Source of the DNA: Nocardioides luteus
Lineage (GTDB): Bacteria > Actinomycetota > Actinomycetes > Propionibacteriales > Nocardioidaceae
Reading direction: 5' to 3'
Assembly: GCF_014648595.1 (NCBI RefSeq)
Contig: NZ_BMRK01000014.1
Coordinates: forward strand, 89,196 to 153,195
Length of the DNA stretch: 64,000 nt
The notes beneath the pieces were generated by a model that ran no database searches, had not been told where the DNA came from, and saw only the letters and a program-made list of their open reading frames with translations. Shown one piece after another: positions 26,545 to 35,564 of this stretch. How positions within the stretch are numbered: the stretch's first letter is position 1; every line of letters starts with the position of its first letter. The translations under genes were made by a program, and so were the position numbers.

Positions 26545-27219
26545 ATGTCTGAGAACTACGGCAACAGCGACGAGCAGCAAAACACCGGCCAGGAGGGTGG
26601 CTTCGGCGGCGAGCAGTCTTCCGAAGGCTCCTACGGTGAGCAGTCCTCCAACGAGGGTGGCTACGGCCAGGAGGGCGGCCAGCAGCAGGGTGGCCAGAGC
26701 CAGGGCGGCTACGGCGGCGAGCAGTCCCAGGGCCAGAGCTCGGGCTCCGAGGGCGGCTCCTCCTACGGCGAGCAGTCCGGTGGCGGCGAGGGCGGCTACG
26801 GCGGCCAGCAGCAGGGCGGCCAGAGCGACGGCGGCTCGTTCGGTGGCGGCGAGCAGTCCGGTGGCGGCGAGGGCGGCTACGGCGGCCAGCAGCAGGGCGG
26901 CCAGAGCGACGGCGGCTCGTTCGGTGGCGGCGAGCAGTCCGGTGGCGGCGAGGGCGGCTACGGCGGCGGACAGGAGTCCGGCGGCTCCTCCTACGGCTCC
27001 GACCAGGGTTTCGGCCAGGGCTCCGAGCAGGGCACTGAGCCGGGCTCCCAGCAGGGGTCCCAGCAGGGGTCCCAGCAGGGGTCCCAGCAGAGCTTCGGCC
27101 AGGAGGCCGAGGAGAACGAGAACCAGGGCGGCTTCGGTGGTGGCGACCAGCAGTCCGGCGGCGCCTCCTACGGCTCCGACCAGGGCTCCGAGGGCGGCCA
27201 GGGCGAGTCGCAGTACTGA
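26545..27219 (+). CDS. Glycine/glutamine/serine-rich low-complexity protein with tandem repeats
   Basis: This is a 224-residue protein starting MSENYGNSDEQQ at 26545 (a GTG four codons upstream is possible). Almost all residues are G, Q, S, E, Y, D and F, with aromatic residues regularly spaced in GGY and GGSF contexts. A 27-residue unit occurs twice exactly plus a partial third copy, encoded by 81-bp DNA repeats from 26770. A GSQQ unit is repeated four times near 27045-27090. No signal peptide or hydrophobic segment exists. The composition resembles intrinsically disordered, phase-separating proteins. A good leader and terminator suggest it is expressed. Confidence 0.75.
   Translation: MSENYGNSDEQQNTGQEGGFGGEQSSEGSYGEQSSNEGGYGQEGGQQQGGQSQGGYGGEQSQGQSSGSEGGSSYGEQSGGGEGGYGGQQQGGQSDGGSFGGGEQSGGGEGGYGGQQQGGQSDGGSFGGGEQSGGGEGGYGGGQESGGSSYGSDQGFGQGSEQGTEPGSQQGSQQGSQQGSQQSFGQEAEENENQGGFGGGDQQSGGASYGSDQGSEGGQGESQY
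26770..26966 (+). repeat. 81-bp tandem repeat inside the Gln/Gly-rich gene
   Basis: The motif GAGCAGTCCGGTGGCGGCGA recurs at 26770, 26851 and 26932, an exact 81-base period (27 codons). Two copies are complete and the third is partial. The lack of synonymous differences points to recent duplication or gene conversion. Confidence 0.85.
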
Positions 27220-27240
27220 TCACCCAGACCGATCACACAG

Positions 27241-27279
27241 ACCGAGCGCCGGGCCCCGCGAGGGGACCCGGCGCTCGGT
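27241..27279. terminator. Bidirectional terminator
   Basis: A 13-bp stem (27241-27253 with 27267-27279) plus an inner CCCC/GGGG stem lies between the Gln/Gly-rich gene and the convergent protease gene. Confidence 0.85.
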
Positions 27280-27304
27280 GCGTCTGAACCGATGGTGCGA
27301 AGCG

Positions 27305-28243
27305 TCAGGCGCGGTAAGCCACCCAGCCGTCGATCATCCGCTGCACCTGACCCGGCGTGAACTCGTCCATGCACGCGTCCTCGGTGTAGTCCATGAAGTT
27401 GTGGATCGGGTCGAGGCCCGGCGCCGTGCAGGTGTCGGAACCCTCCGGGCAGCCGAAGGCGGGCTCGGCCTCGGCCGGGGTGTCGGCGACCTCGTCGCCC
27501 TTGCCGCGGCAGCCGCCCTGGAAGGTGTGGTAGAGGTGCAGCCAGTGGCCGACCTCGTGGGTGGCGGTGTCGCCCTCGTCGTACGGCGCCGCCGAACCAC
27601 CGGGCAGGGACTCCCCGAGGATGACCACGCCGTCCTGCGCGGAGATGTTCTTGGTCGGGAAGGTCGCCCAGCCGAGGAGACCGTCGTCGATCTCGCCGAT
27701 GTAGATGTTGAGCGCGTCGTCGCCGCCCTGGCGCAGCGCCGACTTCATCGCGCGCTCGCCGGTCGAGCCGGAGATGATGGGATACCAGGCCGGGTTGATG
27801 GTGGTCTCCTGGCCAACGACCTCGAACGAGAACGGCGTGCCGGCGTACGCGTCGTTGAGCACGCCCATCTGGGCGTCGATGTTGGCCTGCGGGATCGCGC
27901 CGGTGGTGGCGTCCTCCTGGATGACGTGGATGTAGGTCGGGATGGTCGTCGGCCCGAGGGTGGCGCTGCCGCCCTTCTTCTTGCCCTTGGCCTTCAGCGC
28001 GCCGGTGAGCTCCTTCTCCTTGGCCTCGGCCTGCTTCGCGGTCAGGTTGTTCTTGTCGCGGACCTGCTTGGTGCCGTCGGCGACCCGGGCCGCGCCGACC
28101 GCCTGCGGGTCGAAGCACGCGTCGCCGCCACCGCCGGACGCCTGCATCGCGGACGCGGGTGCGGCGGCTGCCAGTCCTGAGGCCACGAGCACTCCGAGTG
28201 CACCCATCGCTGCGGCTCTGCTGGCCAACTTGGGAATCGACAT
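27305..28243 (-). CDS. Secreted zinc metalloprotease, pappalysin-like (M43)
   Basis: This is a 312-residue protein. The signal peptide covers residues 1-33 (ending APASAMQA). The metzincin site is HEVGHWLHLYH with zinc ligands His229, His233 and His239 and catalytic Glu230. The C-terminus has DPIHNFMDYTEDACMDEFTPGQ, which contains the Met-turn (FMDYT) typical of M43 peptidases. Cys residues in CRGKGDEV, FGCPEGSDTC and DACMDE probably form disulfides. It is exported and likely degrades extracellular protein; the target is unknown. Confidence 0.9.
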   Translation of the reverse strand: MSIPKLASRAAAMGALGVLVASGLAAAAPASAMQASGGGGDACFDPQAVGAARVADGTKQVRDKNNLTAKQAEAKEKELTGALKAKGKKKGGSATLGPTTIPTYIHVIQEDATTGAIPQANIDAQMGVLNDAYAGTPFSFEVVGQETTINPAWYPIISGSTGERAMKSALRQGGDDALNIYIGEIDDGLLGWATFPTKNISAQDGVVILGESLPGGSAAPYDEGDTATHEVGHWLHLYHTFQGGCRGKGDEVADTPAEAEPAFGCPEGSDTCTAPGLDPIHNFMDYTEDACMDEFTPGQVQRMIDGWVAYRA

Positions 28244-28350
28244 GGGGGTATCCCTTCCTGAGACAAGTTGCCTCAGGCTAGAGGCAGGAATACCCCGAGG
28301 GGAACGGAGCCGCGAAGAATTTGCTGTCGGGAGCGCGACGGGCCGGACGA

Positions 28351-29868
28351 TCAGCCGCAGGCAGGCGCGGGCGGAAGCGGAGCGGGCACGCCGACCGAGG
28401 GCATCCCCAGACCGACCGTCGGCGACGTTCCGTCGGTCGAGCCTGTCGAGACCCCCTGGCGCGCCTCCCAGGCGTCACCGGAGCGGGTGCGGCGCACCTC
28501 GAGCACGGGGTTGTCGGCCACCAGATAGTGCGGGGCCGCGTAGGTGACCTCGACGGTGACCATGTCGCCGGGACGTACGCCCTCGGCACCGGCCGCGTTG
28601 AAGTGGACGAGCCGGTTGTCGGGGGCGCGGCCGGAGAGGCGCTTCGTCGAGGAGTCCTTGCGGCCTTCGCCCTCGGCGACCATCAGCTCGAGGGTGCGGC
28701 CGACGTTCTTCTGGTTCTCCTCGTGCGCGATCTCGTTGACCAGGTCGACGAGTCGCTGGTAGCGGTCCTTGACGATCTCGGGCGAGATCTGGTCGGGAAG
28801 GTCGGCGGCGGGGGTGCCGGGTCGCTTGGAGTACTGGAAGGTGAAAGCGCTCGCGAAGCGCGACTCGCGGACCACGTCCAGGGTGGCCTGGAAGTCCTCC
28901 TCGGTCTCGCCCGGGAAGCCGACGATGATGTCGGTGGTGATGGCGGCGTGCGGGATCGCCGCCCGGACGCGCTCGATGATGCCGAGGAACTTGGTCGAGC
29001 GGTAGGAGCGGCGCATCGCCTTGAGGACGCGGTCGGAGCCGGACTGCAGCGGCATGTGCAGCGACGGCATCACGTTGGGCGTCTCGGCCATCGCCTCGAT
29101 GACGTCGTCGGTGAACTCGGCGGGGTGCGGGCTGGTGAACCGGACCCGCTCGAGGCCCTCGATCTCGCCGCAGGCGCGCAGCAGCTTCGAGAAGGCCTTC
29201 CGGTCGCCGAACTCCACGCCGTAGGCGTTGACGTTCTGTCCCAGCAGGGTCACCTCGGTGACACCCTCCGCGACCAGCGCCTCGATCTCGGCGAGGATCT
29301 CACCGGGTCGGCGGTCCTTCTCCTTGCCGCGCAGCGAGGGGACGATGCAGAAGGTGCAGGTGTTGTTGCAGCCGACGCTGACCGACACCCAGGCGGCGTA
29401 GGCGGACTCCCTCTTCGTGGGCAGCGTGGAGGGGAAGACCTCGAGCGACTCGAGGATCTCGACCTGCGCCTCCTCCTGCACCCGGGCGCGCTCGAGCAGC
29501 ACCGGCAGCGAGCCGATGTTGTGGGTCCCGAAGACCACGTCGACGTACGGCGCCTTCTCGGTGATCGTCGCCCGGTCCTTCTGCGCGAGGCAGCCGCCGA
29601 CGGCGATCTGGAGATCGGGGTTGGCCTCCTTGATCGGGGCCAGGTGGGAGAGGTTGCCGTAGAGCTTGTTGTCGGCGTTCTCCCGGACCGCGCAGGTGTT
29701 GAAGACGACCACGTCGGCCTGCGTGCCGTCGGTCGCCTTGAGGTAGCCCGCGTCCTCGAGCAGCCCGGAGAGGCGTTCGGAGTCGTGGACGTTCATCTGG
29801 CACCCGTAGGTGCGGACTTCGTAGGTGCGCACCGCCGGAGCGGAGCCAGAGGCGATCGACGTAGTCAT
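28351..29868 (-). CDS. miaB: tRNA-2-methylthio-N6-dimethylallyladenosine synthase
   Basis: This is a 505-residue radical SAM enzyme. Cluster-binding Cys are 23, 59 and 93 (auxiliary cluster, UPF0004 domain) and Cys167-x3-Cys171-x2-Cys174 (CNNTCTFC, radical SAM cluster). The TRAM domain follows ([15 protein letters not shown]). It methylthiolates i6A37 made by MiaA. The last about 35 residues ([17 protein letters not shown] onward) are an extra tail and are partly encoded by a REP-like DNA element at 28435-28453, so the original stop may have been lost. It is divergent from gluA. Confidence 0.96.
   Translation of the reverse strand: MTTSIASGSAPAVRTYEVRTYGCQMNVHDSERLSGLLEDAGYLKATDGTQADVVVFNTCAVRENADNKLYGNLSHLAPIKEANPDLQIAVGGCLAQKDRATITEKAPYVDVVFGTHNIGSLPVLLERARVQEEAQVEILESLEVFPSTLPTKRESAYAAWVSVSVGCNNTCTFCIVPSLRGKEKDRRPGEILAEIEALVAEGVTEVTLLGQNVNAYGVEFGDRKAFSKLLRACGEIEGLERVRFTSPHPAEFTDDVIEAMAETPNVMPSLHMPLQSGSDRVLKAMRRSYRSTKFLGIIERVRAAIPHAAITTDIIVGFPGETEEDFQATLDVVRESRFASAFTFQYSKRPGTPAADLPDQISPEIVKDRYQRLVDLVNEIAHEENQKNVGRTLELMVAEGEGRKDSSTKRLSGRAPDNRLVHFNAAGAEGVRPGDMVTVEVTYAAPHYLVADNPVLEVRRTRSGDAWEARQGVSTGSTDGTSPTVGLGMPSVGVPAPLPPAPACG
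28435..28453. repeat. REP-like palindrome within the miaB 3 prime end
   Basis: GGTCGAGCCTGTCGAGACC is an imperfect palindrome that recurs in related form at 55652-55692 and 61709-61726. Here it is translated as part of the extra C-terminal tail of MiaB. Confidence 0.6.
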
Positions 29869-30026
29869 AGCGCCCTCAAGCGTACGACCGCGGGTGCCGC
29901 GCGGAGGAATCCGGCGCGGACGGGCAGTCGAGGCAGACGTACTGAATCTTGTTGGTTATCTGCTTGTAACCGACTGCAGGGACCAAGTCATGGATGTGCA
30001 ATGCAGGATGTGGTTAGGTCTGCGAC

Positions 30027-30803
30027 ATGACCGTGCTTGACACAGAACCCACCAGCGCCCCGTCCGGAGACGCTCTGGTGGTGCTGGACCATGTCGACAA
30101 GCACTACGGCGACCTGCACGTCCTCCAGGACATCAACCTGGAGATCAAGCGTGGCGAGGTCGTCGTGGTGATCGGACCCTCGGGTTCGGGGAAGTCGACC
30201 CTCTGCCGCACGATCAACCGGCTGGAGACGATCGATTCCGGCACGATCAAGCTCGACGGCAAGGAGCTGCCCGCCGAGGGCAGGGGCCTGGCCAAGCTGC
30301 GCGCCGAGGTCGGGATGGTCTTCCAGAGCTTCAACCTCTTCGCCCACAAGACGATCCTGCAGAACGTCACCCTGGGCCCGATGAAGGTGCGCAAGCTCAA
30401 GAAGGCGGAGGCCGAGGCAGAGGCGAAGAAGCTGCTCGACCGCGTCGGCGTCGGCGCCCAGGCTTCGAAGTACCCCGCCCAGCTCTCCGGCGGCCAGCAG
30501 CAGCGCGTCGCGATCGCGCGGGCGCTGGCGATGAAGCCGCAGGTGATGCTCTTCGACGAGCCCACCTCCGCCCTCGACCCGGAGATGGTCAAGGAGGTGC
30601 TCGACGTCATGGTCAGCCTCGCCAAGGAGGGCATGACCATGATCGTGGTGACCCACGAGATGGGCTTCGCCCGCGTCGCCGCCGACCGCGTCGTCTTCAT
30701 GGCCGACGGCCAGATCGTCGAGTCCAACACCCCCGCGGAGTTCTTCGACAACCCGCAGTCCGAGCGCGCCAAGGACTTCCTCGGCAAGATCCTCAAGCAC
30801 TGA
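30027..30803 (+). CDS. gluA: Glutamate/polar amino acid ABC transporter ATPase
   Basis: This is a 258-residue ATPase. Walker A is GPSGSGKST (residues 50-58), the signature is LSGGQQQR, and Walker B is [14 protein letters not shown]. It ends FLGKILKH. It energises the permease GluC-GluD with binding protein GluB, encoded next in the same direction. The family imports glutamate or similar amino acids. The 158-base gap to miaB holds the divergent promoters; GGTTA and TAACC arms at about 29954-29971 form a possible operator. Confidence 0.93.
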   Translation: MTVLDTEPTSAPSGDALVVLDHVDKHYGDLHVLQDINLEIKRGEVVVVIGPSGSGKSTLCRTINRLETIDSGTIKLDGKELPAEGRGLAKLRAEVGMVFQSFNLFAHKTILQNVTLGPMKVRKLKKAEAEAEAKKLLDRVGVGAQASKYPAQLSGGQQQRVAIARALAMKPQVMLFDEPTSALDPEMVKEVLDVMVSLAKEGMTMIVVTHEMGFARVAADRVVFMADGQIVESNTPAEFFDNPQSERAKDFLGKILKH

Positions 30804-30876
30804 ACGTACGTCTCGGGTGAGCCTCGGGCTCGAACCCTGCAACGCACCAACACTCATATCCCAGAAGGTGGATTCG

Positions 30877-31689
30877 ATGAAGTTCAAGAAGATCGCCGCG
30901 GTCGTGGGCGCCTTCGCGCTCGCCGGCTCGCTCGCTGCCTGTGGCGGCAGCGACGACTCCGGCTCCGACGCCGGCGGCGACAAGATCACGATCGGCATCA
31001 AGTTCGACCAGCCCGGTCTTGGCTTCAAGAAGGCCGACGGCACCTACGCCGGCTTCGACGTCGACATGGCGACCTACATCGCCGAGGGTCTCGGCTACGA
31101 AGAGGACCAGATCACCTGGAAGGAAGCCGTCTCCGCCAACCGCGAGACGTTCCTCAAGGACGGCACGGTCGACATGATCCTCGCGACCTACTCGATCACC
31201 GACGAGCGCAAGGCCGAGGTCGACTTCGCCGGTCCCTACTACGTCGCCGGCCAGGACCTCCTGATCCGCGCCGACGACTCCTCCATCAAGGGCCCGGAGG
31301 ACATGAAGGGCAAGAAGATCTGCTCCGTCACCGGCTCCACCTCCGCCCAGAAGGTCAAGGACGAGTACGGCGCCGTGCCGCAGGAGTTCGACTCCTACAG
31401 CAAGTGCATCACCGCTCTTCAGGGCGGCCAGATCGACGCGCTGACCACCGACGACATCATCCTCGCTGGCTACGCCGAGGAGTTCCCCGGCGAGTTCAAG
31501 ATCGTCGGCCAGCCGTTCTCCGAGGAGAACTACGGCGTCGGCCTGCCCAAGGGCAGCGAGGACCGCGACAAGATCAACGACCTGATCGAGCAGTCCTTCG
31601 AGGACGGCGCCTGGGAGAAGGCCTTCAACGACAACCTGGGCAACTCCGGCTACGAGCTGCCGGAGCCGCCGAAGGTCGACCGCTACTGA
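30877..31689 (+). CDS. gluB: Glutamate-binding lipoprotein of ABC transporter
   Basis: This is a 270-residue protein from ATG 30877 with AGAAGGTGG upstream. The lipobox LAAC anchors it outside the membrane. The family-3 solute-binding fold is clear: GIKFDQPGLGFKKADGTYAGFDVDMA at the start and VTGSTSAQKVKDEYGA in the second lobe. It delivers glutamate or a similar amino acid to GluCD. It lies 73 bases after gluA. Confidence 0.93.
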   Translation: MKFKKIAAVVGAFALAGSLAACGGSDDSGSDAGGDKITIGIKFDQPGLGFKKADGTYAGFDVDMATYIAEGLGYEEDQITWKEAVSANRETFLKDGTVDMILATYSITDERKAEVDFAGPYYVAGQDLLIRADDSSIKGPEDMKGKKICSVTGSTSAQKVKDEYGAVPQEFDSYSKCITALQGGQIDALTTDDIILAGYAEEFPGEFKIVGQPFSEENYGVGLPKGSEDRDKINDLIEQSFEDGAWEKAFNDNLGNSGYELPEPPKVDRY

Positions 31690-31792
31690 GTCTTCAGCAG
31701 CAGCCGAGTCGGCGCAGTCGGACCTGGATCTCGGGGCCCGCTGTGCCGGCTCGGCCTGAGCTGAGGCGCTCCGCAATACCTGGAAGGACCTC

Positions 31793-32485
31793 ATGGACCT
31801 CTTCTCCGAGTATGGGTCTGCCATTCTCGAAGCGTTCGGGCTGACCCTGAGACTGGCCGTCTTCAGCGGCATCTTCTCGCTCATCCTCGGCGTCGTGCTC
31901 GCCGTCTTCCGGGTCTCCCCGGTTCCGGTTCTGCGCTGGATCGGCGCCGCGGTCGTCTACACGTTCCGCAACACGCCGCTGACCCTGGTGATGTTCTTCG
32001 CGCTGTTCGGGCTCTTCTACCAGCTCAAGATCGGCGCGAGCCAGACCGCTCCGCTCAACGAGCAGAACTTCCAGCTCGCGGTCATCGCACTGTCCGTCTA
32101 CACCTCGACCTTCGTCTGCGAGGTCCTGCGCTCGGGCATCAACACCGTGCCGCTGGGCCAGGCCGAAGCAGCACGCGCCATCGGGCTCACGTTCTCCCAG
32201 AACCTCAGGCTGGTCGTCCTCCCGCAGGCGCTGCGGTCGGTGCTCAACCCGCTGGCCAGCGTCATGATCGCGATGATCAAGAACACGACCGTCGCCGTCA
32301 CGATCGGAGTCGTCACCGCCAAGGGCGTCAACGAAGCCTCCGGTCAGATGCGCACCATGATGGAGAACGAGGCTGACCAGATCGTGCTGATCTTCATCAT
32401 CTTCGCGATCGGCTTCATGATCCTGACCCTGCCGGTGGGCTTCCTCGCCGGGTGGGCCTCCAAGAAATTCGCGGTGATCCGATGA
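31793..32485 (+). CDS. gluC: Glutamate ABC transporter permease
   Basis: This is a 230-residue protein with about five transmembrane helices. The HisM-type signature EAARAIGLTFSQNLRLVVLPQALR (EAA loop, described by its ends) contacts the ATPase. It starts at ATG 31793 with GGAAGG upstream, 103 bases after gluB, and overlaps gluD by 4 bases (ATGA). Confidence 0.92.
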   Translation: MDLFSEYGSAILEAFGLTLRLAVFSGIFSLILGVVLAVFRVSPVPVLRWIGAAVVYTFRNTPLTLVMFFALFGLFYQLKIGASQTAPLNEQNFQLAVIALSVYTSTFVCEVLRSGINTVPLGQAEAARAIGLTFSQNLRLVVLPQALRSVLNPLASVMIAMIKNTTVAVTIGVVTAKGVNEASGQMRTMMENEADQIVLIFIIFAIGFMILTLPVGFLAGWASKKFAVIR

Positions 32486-33369
32486 GTGCCTCTGTTCTGT
32501 ACGACGCCCCTGGGCCCCGCGCCAAGAAGCTCAACTGGCTCTACTCCGGCCTCGTGCTGGTCGCCCTCCTCTTCGTCGCCTGGCTGGTGTTCTCGAAGTT
32601 CAAGGAGACCGGCCAGTGGGAGGGCGAGAAGTGGACGCCGTTCATCGACGCCGATGTCTGGAACAACCTGCTGATCCCCGGGTTGCTCGGCACCCTGCGC
32701 GCCTTCGCGGTCGGTTCCCTGCTCGCCCTGGCCTTCGGGTTCGTCTTCGCTGTCGGGCGACTCTCGCCGCTGAAGATCGTCAGCATCCCGTCCGCCGTCG
32801 TGGTGGAGTTCTTCCGCTCGATCCCGATGCTGCTGCTGATGTTCTTCATCTACTTCCTGCAGCCCTCGCTCGGCATCCAGCCGACCAGCATCTTCTGGGC
32901 GGTCGTGCTGGGCCTGATGCTCTACAACGGCTCGGTCATCGCGGAGATCATCCGCGCCGGCGTGCACGCACTTCCCAAGGGGCAGAGCGAGGCGGGTTCC
33001 GCGATCGGCCTCACCTCCGGCCAGGTGATGCGCACGATCCTGCTGCCGCAGGCGGTCCGCTCGATGCTTCCGGCGATCATCGCCCAGCTCGTGGTGCTGC
33101 TCAAGGACACCGCCCTGGGCTACGTGCTCGGTTACAGCGAGCTGCTCAACCAGGTGAAGCAGCTCGACATCAACTTCCACAACCTGATCCCCGCAGCGAT
33201 CGTGGTCGCGCTGATCTACATCGTGCTCAACACGATCCTGGGCCTGGTGGCCAACTGGATCGAAGCCCGTACGCGGCGGGTGGCCCACACCGCCGGCCCG
33301 GTCGGCGCCACGGACACCCCGGAGCTCCAGACCGCACCGGCCGCAGGCATGCCCAGCGGAATCGTCTGA
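32482..33369 (+). CDS. gluD: Glutamate ABC transporter permease
   Basis: This is a 295-residue protein from the ATG at 32482 (MSASVLYDAPGPRAKK), which overlaps the gluC TGA. It has an N-terminal cytoplasmic stretch, then about five membrane helices and an EAA loop (SEAGSAIGLTSGQVMRTILLPQ). The C-terminal 30 residues are polar. It completes the transporter; a strong terminator follows at 33386. Confidence 0.92.
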   Translation: MSASVLYDAPGPRAKKLNWLYSGLVLVALLFVAWLVFSKFKETGQWEGEKWTPFIDADVWNNLLIPGLLGTLRAFAVGSLLALAFGFVFAVGRLSPLKIVSIPSAVVVEFFRSIPMLLLMFFIYFLQPSLGIQPTSIFWAVVLGLMLYNGSVIAEIIRAGVHALPKGQSEAGSAIGLTSGQVMRTILLPQAVRSMLPAIIAQLVVLLKDTALGYVLGYSELLNQVKQLDINFHNLIPAAIVVALIYIVLNTILGLVANWIEARTRRVAHTAGPVGATDTPELQTAPAAGMPSGIV

Positions 33370-33385
33370 TCCGTCGGACAGCACG

Positions 33386-33418
33386 ACGGCCCGCTGCCCC
33401 GACGGGGCAGCGGGCCGT
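33386..33418 (+). terminator. Terminator of gluABCD
   Basis: A 15-bp GC-rich stem (33386-33400 with 33404-33418) with a GAC loop starts 16 bases after the gluD stop. It also faces the convergent DUF4442 gene. Confidence 0.85.
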
Positions 33419-33430
33419 TGCGTACTCGCT

Positions 33431-33898
33431 CTACTTCTTCTTCGGGGTCACCCACAGGCTGATGGTGCCCTCGATGGCCACCGTGCCGTCCTCGCGGATG
33501 CCCTTGACGCGCACCTCGAGGTCGCCGTCGGCGGTGTCCCACTGCTCCTGGTCGGTCTCCGCGATGCAAGTGATGTCCGTGGAGGCCTTGGCGGTGTAGG
33601 AGACGGTCATCCCCTTCGGGATCCAGCGCTTGTCGCGCGGGATGGTGACCTCCGCAAGGGCACCCATCGCCATCTCTAGACCGTTGCACAGCGCGATGGC
33701 GTGCACGGTCCCGATGTGGTTGTGGTTGCCCCTGCGGTTGGGCACGACGACCTCGGCGTAGTTGGGTCGCAGCTGGTTGACCAGCGGGTGGATGGACCCG
33801 AAGTACGGCGCCTTCTTCGCGAAGGCGACCGAGAACGCTCGCTTGCCGACAACCGGCACGCGGTTGAAGGACTTCCACAGGTCGTAGAGCTGGCTCAT
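33431..33898 (-). CDS. DUF4442 hotdog-fold protein
   Basis: This is a 155-residue protein. Sequence features are PYFGSIHPLVNQLRPNYAEVVVPNRRGNHNHIGTVHA and LCNGLEMAMGALAEVTIP, given by their key parts, which match DUF4442 of the thioesterase hotdog superfamily. It ends WVTPKKK. It may act on an acyl-CoA or thioester; no partner gene indicates which. A 20-base palindrome lies 7 bases upstream of the start. Confidence 0.85.
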   Translation of the reverse strand: MSQLYDLWKSFNRVPVVGKRAFSVAFAKKAPYFGSIHPLVNQLRPNYAEVVVPNRRGNHNHIGTVHAIALCNGLEMAMGALAEVTIPRDKRWIPKGMTVSYTAKASTDITCIAETDQEQWDTADGDLEVRVKGIREDGTVAIEGTISLWVTPKKK

Positions 33899-33905
33899 GG
33901 CGGTT

Positions 33906-33925
33906 AGGTTACCCGAGGGTAACCT
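33906..33925. promoter_or_regulatory. Palindromic operator candidate before the DUF4442 gene
   Basis: AGGTTACCCGAGGGTAACCT has perfect 9-bp arms around GA. It lies immediately upstream of the DUF4442 start, where a repressor would block transcription or initiation. Confidence 0.5.
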
Positions 33926-33948
33926 CCTACCCCTCTCCTGTCCCGAGA

Positions 33949-34266
33949 TCAGGAGAGGGACAGGAAGACCTTCTCGAGCTCCTCGATCTGCTCCGGGCGG
34001 TCTCCGTCGGCGTGCGCACGACGCAGCTCGTTGGAGAGCAGCGCGAAGGCTGCCTTGTCGAGGGCGCGGGTCACTGCCTTGAGCTGGCCGACAACGTCGG
34101 CGAGCTCACGGCCGTCTTCGATCATGCGGAGCACGCCGCCGAGCTGGCCCTGAGCCCGGCGGACTCGATTGACCACGCTCGTCGTCTCCGCGTCCCGAGG
34201 CTGGGGGACGGTCACGTCGTCAGTCAAAGTCTTGCCTTCCATCGTTTCTGGCATCATTCCTGGCAT
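33949..34266 (-). CDS. CsoR/RcnR-family regulator lacking the usual metal ligands
   Basis: The protein is about 105 residues from ATG 34266; ATGs at 34257, 34254 and 34242 are alternatives. The DUF156 three-helix fold is clear: VVNRVRRAQGQLGGVLRMIEDG, then ADVVGQLKAVTRALDKAAF. The family Cys-His-Cys copper or thiol ligands are absent: the first Cys position reads GRELAD, and the protein has no Cys at all. A GC-tract palindrome upstream (34272-34292) looks like a CsoR-type operator. It could sense something else or repress constitutively. Confidence 0.8.
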   Translation of the reverse strand: MPGMMPETMEGKTLTDDVTVPQPRDAETTSVVNRVRRAQGQLGGVLRMIEDGRELADVVGQLKAVTRALDKAAFALLSNELRRAHADGDRPEQIEELEKVFLSLS

Positions 34267-34271
34267 CGTTC

Positions 34272-34292
34272 TTGTATCCCCCGGGGGACAAC
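34272..34292. promoter_or_regulatory. CsoR-type operator candidate
   Basis: CCCCCGGGGG is flanked by TTGTAT and ACAAC, a nearly symmetric GC-tract like those bound by CsoR/RcnR proteins. It begins 6 bases upstream of the ATG at 34266. Confidence 0.5.
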
Positions 34293-34365
34293 GGTCCAGA
34301 CCAGTGCGCGTTACGCCTCTTTCCGATTGATTCCGGATTTCGCCCACATGGAAGGCCAGTTCGTG

Positions 34366-34743
34366 CTAGTCACCGGTCGGCCACACGATCTCGACGCGGT
34401 TGCCGAACGGGTCGCGGACGTGGAAGCGCTGGAAGTCCTCGGCGTTGTGCCGCTGGCTCCAGTCGACGTCGAAGCCGAGCTCCGCCAGCCTTGCGCCGAG
34501 CTCCTCGAGCTCGGCCTCGGTCTCGACCGCCAGGGCCGGATGGGCCTTGACCGGTGGTCGGTGCGGATCCTCGACTCCGAGGTGGATCTCCGCGCCACCT
34601 GGTGAGCGGAACCAGGCGCCGCCGCGCTTGGCGAGCGCGACGGGCTTCGGCACCTCGGCCAGCCCGAGGCCCTCGGCATAGAAGGCCCGAGCCGCGTGCT
34701 CGCCGCCAGCGGGCATACCGACCTGTACGTGGTGGATGCGCAT
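34366..34743 (-). CDS. VOC-family (glyoxalase/dioxygenase-like) protein
   Basis: This is a 125-residue protein starting MRIHHVQVGMPAGGE. The vicinal-oxygen-chelate fold shows in HHVQVGMP, AWFRSPGGAEIHLGVE and RFHVRDPFGNRVEIVWP, with candidate metal ligands His and Glu. It overlaps the upstream methyltransferase gene by one base (TGATG). The substrate is unknown. The two genes are probably one operon. Confidence 0.88.
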   Translation of the reverse strand: MRIHHVQVGMPAGGEHAARAFYAEGLGLAEVPKPVALAKRGGAWFRSPGGAEIHLGVEDPHRPPVKAHPALAVETEAELEELGARLAELGFDVDWSQRHNAEDFQRFHVRDPFGNRVEIVWPTGD

Positions 34744-35540
34744 CAGGCCTCCAGCTTGCGGGCGGCTACGAAGACGCGACGGAACGGGAGCAGGACGAAA
34801 CTGTTTCCTACCGGATCTTCTCGTAGCGGATAGGACCGCGCGAGACGTTTCTTGAGCTCGTCCGCGAACGGCTCGAAGAGCCCGGCCTTCTCGAGGGCGG
34901 CCGCCGTCGGCCGCAGGCTCGTCCCGGAGATCCAGGTGAAGACCGCGTCCTCGCCGGTCAGCACATGCAGGTACGTGGTCTCCCAGGCGTCGACCGCGAA
35001 CCCCTCCCGCACCAGTGCGTCCAGATAGGCGGCAGGTTCGTGCGATGCCGGCGCCTCGAGGTGGCGGGTGTGCGCTGCGTACGGCTCCTCGGCGGCGAAC
35101 TCGGCGCGCACGGTGTGGCTGGGCTCGTCGAAGTTCTTGGGCACCTGGAAGGCGAACCAACCTCCGGGACGCACCGCGCGAGCGAGCGCGGGAAGCAGCT
35201 CCAGATGGCCGGGGACCCACTGGAGTGTGGCGTTGGAGAGGAGTACGTCGACCGAGCCGGGCGCGGCCGACTCCGCCCAGTCCCGGAGGTCTGCCACCGC
35301 GAAGTCGATGCCGCTGACACTCGCCCGAGCCTTGTCGACCATCGCCGAGCTGGAGTCCAGGCCGACGACCCGCGCCGTCGGCCAGCGCTCGGCGGCCAGC
35401 GCCGTCAGGTTCCCCGGTCCGCAGCCGAGGTCGACCACGGTCTTCGGGTGGTCGGCGTCGACCCGGCGGAGAAGCTCGACGAACGGCCGCCCGCGTTCGT
35501 CGGAGTAGGTCAGGTAGCGCTCGGGGTCCCATGCGGTCAT
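34743..35540 (-). CDS. tam: Trans-aconitate 2-methyltransferase-like SAM methyltransferase
   Basis: This is a 265-residue protein from ATG 35540 (MTAWDPERYLTYSDERGRPF) with AGAGGA upstream. SAM motif I is VVDLGCGPGNLT. LLSNATLQWVPGH and WFAFQVPKNFDEPSHT match trans-aconitate methyltransferases, which detoxify trans-aconitate that inhibits the TCA cycle. It is divergent from a MarR regulator; two identical half-palindromic sites lie between them. Confidence 0.88.
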   Translation of the reverse strand: MTAWDPERYLTYSDERGRPFVELLRRVDADHPKTVVDLGCGPGNLTALAAERWPTARVVGLDSSSAMVDKARASVSGIDFAVADLRDWAESAAPGSVDVLLSNATLQWVPGHLELLPALARAVRPGGWFAFQVPKNFDEPSHTVRAEFAAEEPYAAHTRHLEAPASHEPAAYLDALVREGFAVDAWETTYLHVLTGEDAVFTWISGTSLRPTAAALEKAGLFEPFADELKKRLARSYPLREDPVGNSFVLLPFRRVFVAARKLEA

Positions 35541-35564
35541 GGCGTACGTCCTCTCAGCAGAATC

